64,000 nucleotides of DNA from Atherinomorus stipes (Eukaryota > Chordata > Actinopteri > Atheriniformes > Atherinidae): positions 372,001 to 436,000 of the forward strand of contig JALJCO010013358.1 in the NCBI GenBank assembly GCA_023101725.1, written 5' to 3'. Below the pieces are notes generated by a model. That model saw only the letters and a list, made by a program, of their open reading frames with translations. It was not told the DNA's origin and did no database searches. This document shows, one piece after another, positions 58,972-64,000 of the stretch; within the stretch, counting starts at the first letter, position 1, and each line of letters begins with the position of its first letter. A program made the position numbers and the translations under genes.

Positions 58972-61900
58972 GTACAACAACAAATGTTCAAGTTGGTGTT
59001 TATTTACTTTAGTCACTTTTTTGTTATCACCATATGTGTATCTGTTGTTATACAGGAAGTTTAGGGAGGTCCCAGTTATTTACAGTGTTTTCTCTTAAAA
59101 CACTGTAAAACACACAAAATCTTGAAATTGATGTAAAATATGAAAGTTCCCATGTACATATCTGGTGACACAAAGCCAGTTCCGACCAGGAAGAAATGGC
59201 TTTGCATATGAAGTTTGCAAGTCATCTTTTGCATGTTTGCCTCCCTGCACCAGCCAGCCATAACAACACGAGGTCATTCTCCTGCAAATAACTACGAATG
59301 AGAGTTAATTTAATGTAAATACATAAAAAAAATGCAACTCATAATGAAAACCTATAACATTGTTGTTTTAGGTTAGATAAATTCCTCTTCTAAGTTTGGC
59401 AGATTTAAGCTTTTTATGTGCAAACGGAAGTTGCATTTTTGTTGGATTTCTACCTGAGAGAGTAGCACAACACAAACTGGACTCAAGAGAAATAAATCTC
59501 AACTGCTTTGTTGAATATTTTGACATAATATCAGGATTTCTCCACCTGATGATACACATTATACGTAACTCGTGATTTTGCTGCACTTATTTGCCATTTC
59601 TATCTCTGTTATAGAATTGGAGCGGGCAAAAGCAACCTGGATGTTCTCGGTGTGGGAAGCGGTGGGGGTAAGCTGTTTGATAAAATTCAACAGACATAAA
59701 TCATAAGTTACTTACACACTAGATTATTATTTCTGATTTCTGATAGGCTAATTGAGGACTGCTGATATTATTGAAGCTATTTCTGGGTGCAAGTACAGAT
59801 CAATACTGGTCAAAGATCACTAGAATTACATAACAAAGAACCATCAAAGCCCTGGTTCCTTATTATTAAATGATAAGAGCGAACAACAGGCAGATATTTG
59901 AGATATTTATCAGGATGACCTGAAACTAATAAAAAGGTTTTTAGTTTCAAACTTTGTGGTCTGCTGCAGGTGAGATGGATGTCCACATGCTCTCCTTACT
60001 GCAGTCGTCATTCCCTGCCGTCCCCATCACTGCCGACATCGTGGAGGGCAGCTCTCCACTCGTAGACAATTTCAAAGGTACAAATTTACATCCATAACAC
60101 ACTCTTGAATTATTTTTTTGTTGTATAATTTTTTCTGTGTTGAGTTGTACAGTGAAATTAGAATTGGGTGATCTCATATGGAAAGGGCGTAAAATGAATC
60201 CATCATTAGGAAAGGTTATAATGCATGTCTTAAAGCTGTAGACACCCTAATCGTCCCAACAATCAGCAGCCTCGACTCTCTGAACAGCTGCTGAACAATT
60301 AAAATAACTGATGATCACAAAACAGGAACAGGCTAAAGATAGCAGTGTTTTCTCAATGTCCCTCCCCAACAAGAAAGAGGCGTATCGGCCTCAGCCTGAT
60401 ACGTGTAGGCTGTAACCTCCATGTTTTAATGTTGTAGCCATTCCATAATAAAGGCTTTTTAGACTGCCTTGGAGCGTTGCTTTTTCTGATGACCAGTTGC
60501 AGAACAATTCAGATTCAAACAACGATGTTGATGTGAAACCTGTTGACAGAAATAAGCAGCAATATGCTTGGAAGGGGGAAAAAAGTGTAGAATTCAAATT
60601 AAATGACCCCCTCTTCATCTTTAAAGCATGGGAGTGGCTAGGACTGGACGATAATTAATATAATATATATCGATCGATGAGGTTTTTTAATATAAAAAAA
60701 AGAGGGTCAATAAAAGTTCAATATAGAAACACAGTTTTCTGCTGTAGCCTATCGGGTGCATGATCCTACAGTCACTTCTCCGCCAAACTAATCACAAACA
60801 CAGACCCAGGCAAAGGCTGAATTGGATTTTAGTGTTATGCTGTTTTCAGGCTTCCACAAGAAAGCGGTAATATTGCTGACTGTTCTTCATAAAGCTGCAT
60901 TAGACATGCGTACCGGTCTTTTACCTTGGAGATTCCACAAGAGCGGAAATGCTGGGAGGTTTGGTGAAAGTAAGGAAAATATTGGAAGAGTTGAAGGGAG
61001 AGTGGGGTGGCTGACTGAAAATTTGTGATTTATGAAAGGGCGGGACACGATAGTCGAGGGCGACAGTTTGAAAGACGAGCGTTTAAAGAGCGGATGGACT
61101 TTACCACTCATGTTCGCAATGCAAGTGAACGGTTAATTGATTTATTATAGTCGAAGATAAAGTTAAATGGTAGGGTGCACTAAAAGCTGTTAATTTGATA
61201 ATGTTTTTTTGATAAATATTGATATCGATCGATACAGATTTTATCGATAATCTTTTTTTCTATATCGTCCAGCCCTAGGAGTGGCTGGTCCATTCTGTGG
61301 GCTCGTGTTGCAGTAAGAAGCGTTGTTAATTAATCACTAGTAGTTTTTTTTCATTTGTTTACTTTCTAAACAATGACAGATCAACTAAGAATCAGAACCC
61401 TTACCAAAAAAAAGTATTTCTTAAATACTCAAGTATGCTAAAGTATATCCCCCAAGTGTACTTTTATTTACCAAGTACACTGCAATCAGTGTTCTACCAG
61501 TATACTAACAAGTGTACTTCTTGGGACTAAATTTGCCCAATTTAAGTATTTAAAAGTATACTTTTAAGTATACTTAAAGTAATCTTCTGGTATACTGTGA
61601 GTGTACTCATACTAAAACTTCAAGCTTACTTTTACTTTTAGAAAGTACACTTTAAAGTATACTGAAAGTATACTTCTAGGTATACTGTTAGTTTACTCGT
61701 ACTAAAACTTTAAGCTTACTTTTGCTCTTGCAAAGTACACTTTCAAGTATACTTAAAGTATTCTTCATTATACTTTGAATCTGCAAAAAAACCATAAAAC
61801 CCTTCAAAAGTAGACTTTCAAGAAAGTAACCTTTTAGGTTTGCTATGAGTTTACTGATAATACACTTATAGTCCATCGTTTACAGTAGTGTTTAAAAATA

Positions 61901-63578
61901 CATTTTCAAATATACTGAAAATTGTCTGATTATACTTCTACTCCACCATGAGTAAAATAAATATTACAAAATTTATGTCAAAAATAGATTCAGGTGTTTT
62001 ATTTGACTCCACCAAATGGTCCAGTAACATTTAAACTTCAGTATCAAAGAAACCAGTATGTTTTAAAATGTACTATGAATGTACTACTATTAAAGTATAT
62101 TGTTCAAAAGTTTAAATATAAGTAAAGGCTAAATATGTTGAACTTCCAGTATATTTATTAGTAAATGCTAAGCAAACTTTTTAAGTATATTTCTGATAAG
62201 TACATAAATAGTAAACTGAAAGCATACCGTCTTATTTAAAGTTTCAAATAAGTATACTTAAAGTATACTTACATATACTACTTTTTGGTAAGGGAAGCTT
62301 TATTTGTCCTTGAACCAGCGTCCTGGCGCAACAAAATTCAGTACAACCTGCCCACGATCAGGCAGACAACAAGCATAAACGTAAGTACAGGTACCAGGAA
62401 GACTTGAGACAGCAGCCAGTACGGCACACCTATGTTTGCAGATACATGATGAACAGATACAGTCGTCCTCAAAATTATTCTTACCCTCAAATTAAAGAAA
62501 GAAAAAAAAAATCAGCTGTCAGTAAAATAAAAGGAAATTGTCAAAAGTAATAATAAATAAAAATTCTGTGAAAATAATGACGTTTTGAATTGTGGTTTGA
62601 AAGAAATGTTAAAAACAAACACAACAAAAAATAAAATAACACGCATGATGGGGCTCCGAAGCTAAAATGTTGTTGAGCAACACTTTGAGGCAATCAGGTG
62701 TTTTCTGACTGCACCTGTTGACAGGTATGTTGGTCCACTGTTCAGGGAAAAGGTGCTCTAATGTGTTTGTTTTGCTTGTTCTTTTTTTTATTATTATTAT
62801 TTCCACCCACAACTTCAAAAGCAATATTTTATTTAACTTAATTATGATTTAGTGAATTTATTTATTTATTTTTTAGTTTCTTAAGTGTCTTGTTATTTGA
62901 ATTACTGTTGTGAATTTAGCCTTCTTTTTAATTGGAGGATATGAAAAATTTTGAGGACAACTGGGGGAAAAAGGGGATGTAGCAGTGATTTTAAAAAAAC
63001 ACACCTCAGTACAAATATGCAGACAAGTTACAACAAAAAGAAACAGGGGCAGGTGTCCCCAGGCCCCAGAGGAGCGACGTCGGCGTTGAGTCATGGGAGG
63101 GGGGTCTGTGATCGTGCGTGTCAGTGAGTGCATGTGTGCATGTGTAGGTGAGCGAGTCTGTGACCTCTTCCCAAAAAAAAAGAGAAATAAATCTGAGTGT
63201 TTTTGTCTTTTATTTCTCCAAAGCTTTGGTAGCAAAGACCACCAACCTTCAGAAGATCCCCTTTACTTGGCACATCGTGCACAGCGAGGACTATGAGAAG
63301 CAAGTCAAGGCAAAGGGAGACATGAAGAAGTTTGACTTCATACACATGATTCAGGTACGGTAGCAGATGAGTTTTCTTTCTGGCCACCAAACATTTAATG
63401 CACCTGCCTGTAATGTTAAAGTTGCAGGTTGTCCTTCTTTGTTTCTGCTTCAGTCCATTAATGGCCACCGTTGTTCTTCAACAGATGATCTACTATGTGG
63501 ACAACCTCTCTGAAACTATCAAGTTTTACCACAGCCTCCTGAAGAATAATGGCAGGCTTATGATCATCGTCGAAGCAG
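58838..63578 (+). CDS. hnmt: second hnmt paralogue, coding exons 1-5 (last exon beyond the window)
   Basis: The exons are 58838-58971, 59615-59667, 59970-60077, 63224-63354 and 63485-63578, giving 520 coding bases (173 codons plus one base). They encode a histamine N-methyltransferase-like protein from its start to phase 1 of exon 5, the same phase as in the first copy. Exons 2-5 are 53, 108, 131 and 94 bp, identical to the upstream gene. The glycine loop reads GVGSGGGE. The substrate Glu (SGEH) and Gln (FIHMIQM) are kept. The acidic motif is DIVEGSSPL rather than [10 protein letters not shown], so the Gln that contacts SAM in human (Gln94) is Leu here. The frame is open and splice sites are canonical, so it looks functional, perhaps with altered affinity. 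Confidence 0.9.
59615..59667 (+). CDS. hnmt: hnmt paralogue coding exon 2 (SAM loop)
   Basis: 53 bp. Encodes IGAGKSNLDVLGVGSGG. Acceptor gttatag, donor GGGG|gtaagc. Confidence 0.9.
59970..60077 (+). CDS. hnmt: hnmt paralogue coding exon 3
   Basis: 108 bp. Encodes GEMDVHMLSLLQSSFPAVPI and then ADIVEGSSPLVDNFK. Acceptor ctgctgcag, donor AAAG|gtacaa. Confidence 0.92.
60640..61277. mobile_element. hAT-like MITE (AGGACTGGACGATA ends)
   Basis: The left 'aggactggacgataatta' and right 'tatatcgtccagccct' are inverted relatives. The flank ggagtggct is repeated exactly at 60631-60639 and 61278-61286, with the terminal base ambiguous, so the duplication is 8 or 9 bp. 'atatcgatcgat' blocks lie near both ends. 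Confidence 0.85.
61398..62294. mobile_element. element with CCCTTACCAAAAA ends and many AAGTATACTT palindromes
   Basis: The left 'cccttaccaaaaa' and right 'ctttttggtaaggg' are inverted copies. The interior is filled with variants of the palindrome AAGTATACTT and 'agtacac', plus two tandem copies of a unit of about 90 bp (from 61589 and 61679). No ORF. Superfamily unknown to me. Confidence 0.75.
62295..62420. repeat. possible LINE 3'-end fragment
   Basis: 'agctttatttgtccttgaac' followed by 'gcgcaacaaaattcagtaca' resembles the reverse strand of a fish LINE 3' end. Weak. Confidence 0.35.
62460..62963. mobile_element. Tc1/mariner-type MITE, copy 3
   Basis: The left 'cagtcgtcctcaaaattatt' and right 'aattttgaggacaactg' are inverted copies; a TA precedes the left end only. 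Shares its interior with 46440-46869. Confidence 0.78.
63224..63354 (+). CDS. hnmt: hnmt paralogue coding exon 4
   Basis: 131 bp. Encodes ALVAKTTNLQKIPFTWHIV, then YEKQVKAKGDMK and FDFIHMIQ. Acceptor tctccaaag, donor CAG|gtacgg. Confidence 0.93.
63485..63578 (+). CDS. hnmt: hnmt paralogue coding exon 5
   Basis: 94 bp after a 130 bp intron. Encodes MIYYVDNLSETIKFYHSLL and then GRLMIIVEA. Acceptor cttcaacag, donor GCAG|gtaaac. The final exon is not in the window. Confidence 0.93.
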
Positions 63579-63660
63579 GTAAACAATGTTGAATTACGTT
63601 TTCTGTCACACAACAGCCGACTGTAAAAGTGCCATGTTAAGACTTCTTATGGGCCGAAAC

Positions 63661-64000
63661 TAGTGATGCAAGATATAATCGGCCCCCTATCGGTATCAGC
63701 CTATATCAGCCTTAAAACTGAGTATCGGACATCGGCCACCCTACCGATATTTAACCGATATTTAACCGAGCAGCCCGCTGTTTCTAAAGTCTAAAAAAAA
63801 ACCCAAAAAAAAACCCACTTCTTCTTCTTCTACAAAAACTTCTTTTTTACAGACTCGAAAACTTCTAAAGACTAGGGGTGGGAAAAAATATTGATACACT
63901 GAAATATCACGATATTTTCATATACTGATATCATACTGACATTTGAAAACGCAGTGTCAATCTATTTTACCAATGAAATCTCACGATATTTCATCGTTCT
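63661..64000. mobile_element. hAT-like composite A with nested B, copy 3 (cut by window end)
   Basis: Starts TAGTGATGCAAGATATAATC, with family A words ('atcggacatcggccaccc') and then the family B left end at about 63874. The right end is outside the window. Confidence 0.8.

Overview
This is a teleost fish genomic window. It carries the 3' half of one spliced gene, one complete spliced gene and one nearly complete spliced gene, all on the + strand, in a background dense with fish-type transposable elements. The vertebrate assignment comes from the genes. The teleost assignment comes from the repeats: a Rex1-like LINE, a Tc1-like element, TTAA-flanked MITEs, hAT MITEs and PIF/Harbinger MITEs. 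No species call is possible from the sequence.

Layout. (1) 1-28.4 kb: the last eight visible coding exons of thsd7b (thrombospondin type-1 domain containing 7B), about 344 C-terminal codons. They encode TSP1 modules, a Cys-rich stretch, one transmembrane helix and a short cytoplasmic tail with stop at 27841-27843. Its introns hold hAT and Harbinger MITEs, a 28 x 40 bp minisatellite inside a MITE, and a 1.5 kb homopolymer-rich zone that looks like poor consensus or strand-biased simple sequence. (2) 28.5-41 kb: intergenic. It has a Rex1-like LINE inserted into an older TTAA-flanked repeat, a microsatellite in the LINE 3' region, an internally deleted Tc1-like transposon with perfect terminal repeats inside a TA tract, and a degraded large repeat. 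(3) 41-54.6 kb: a complete histamine N-methyltransferase gene (hnmt), six coding exons, 294 aa, behind a CpG-rich promoter-like stretch. (4) 58.8-64 kb: a second, diverged hnmt paralogue. Five coding exons are present and the last lies beyond the window. Its internal exons have exactly the same lengths as in the first copy (53, 108, 131 and 94 bp), which indicates tandem duplication.

The genes. As I recall the human map, THSD7B and HNMT are neighbours there too, so the order is old synteny. There is no operon-like cooperation: THSD7B is a membrane glycoprotein of the thrombospondin-repeat superfamily, and HNMT is a cytosolic SAM-dependent methyltransferase that inactivates histamine.

I found no new multi-gene system. 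The points most worth a second look are a MITE 34 nt from a thsd7b exon, a GC-AG intron in thsd7b, the diverged tandem hnmt copy, repeats nested to three or four levels with an empty-site copy in the same window, and the structured 40 bp minisatellite. All splice boundaries were assigned by eye from reading phase, AG/GT signals and remembered vertebrate protein sequences.
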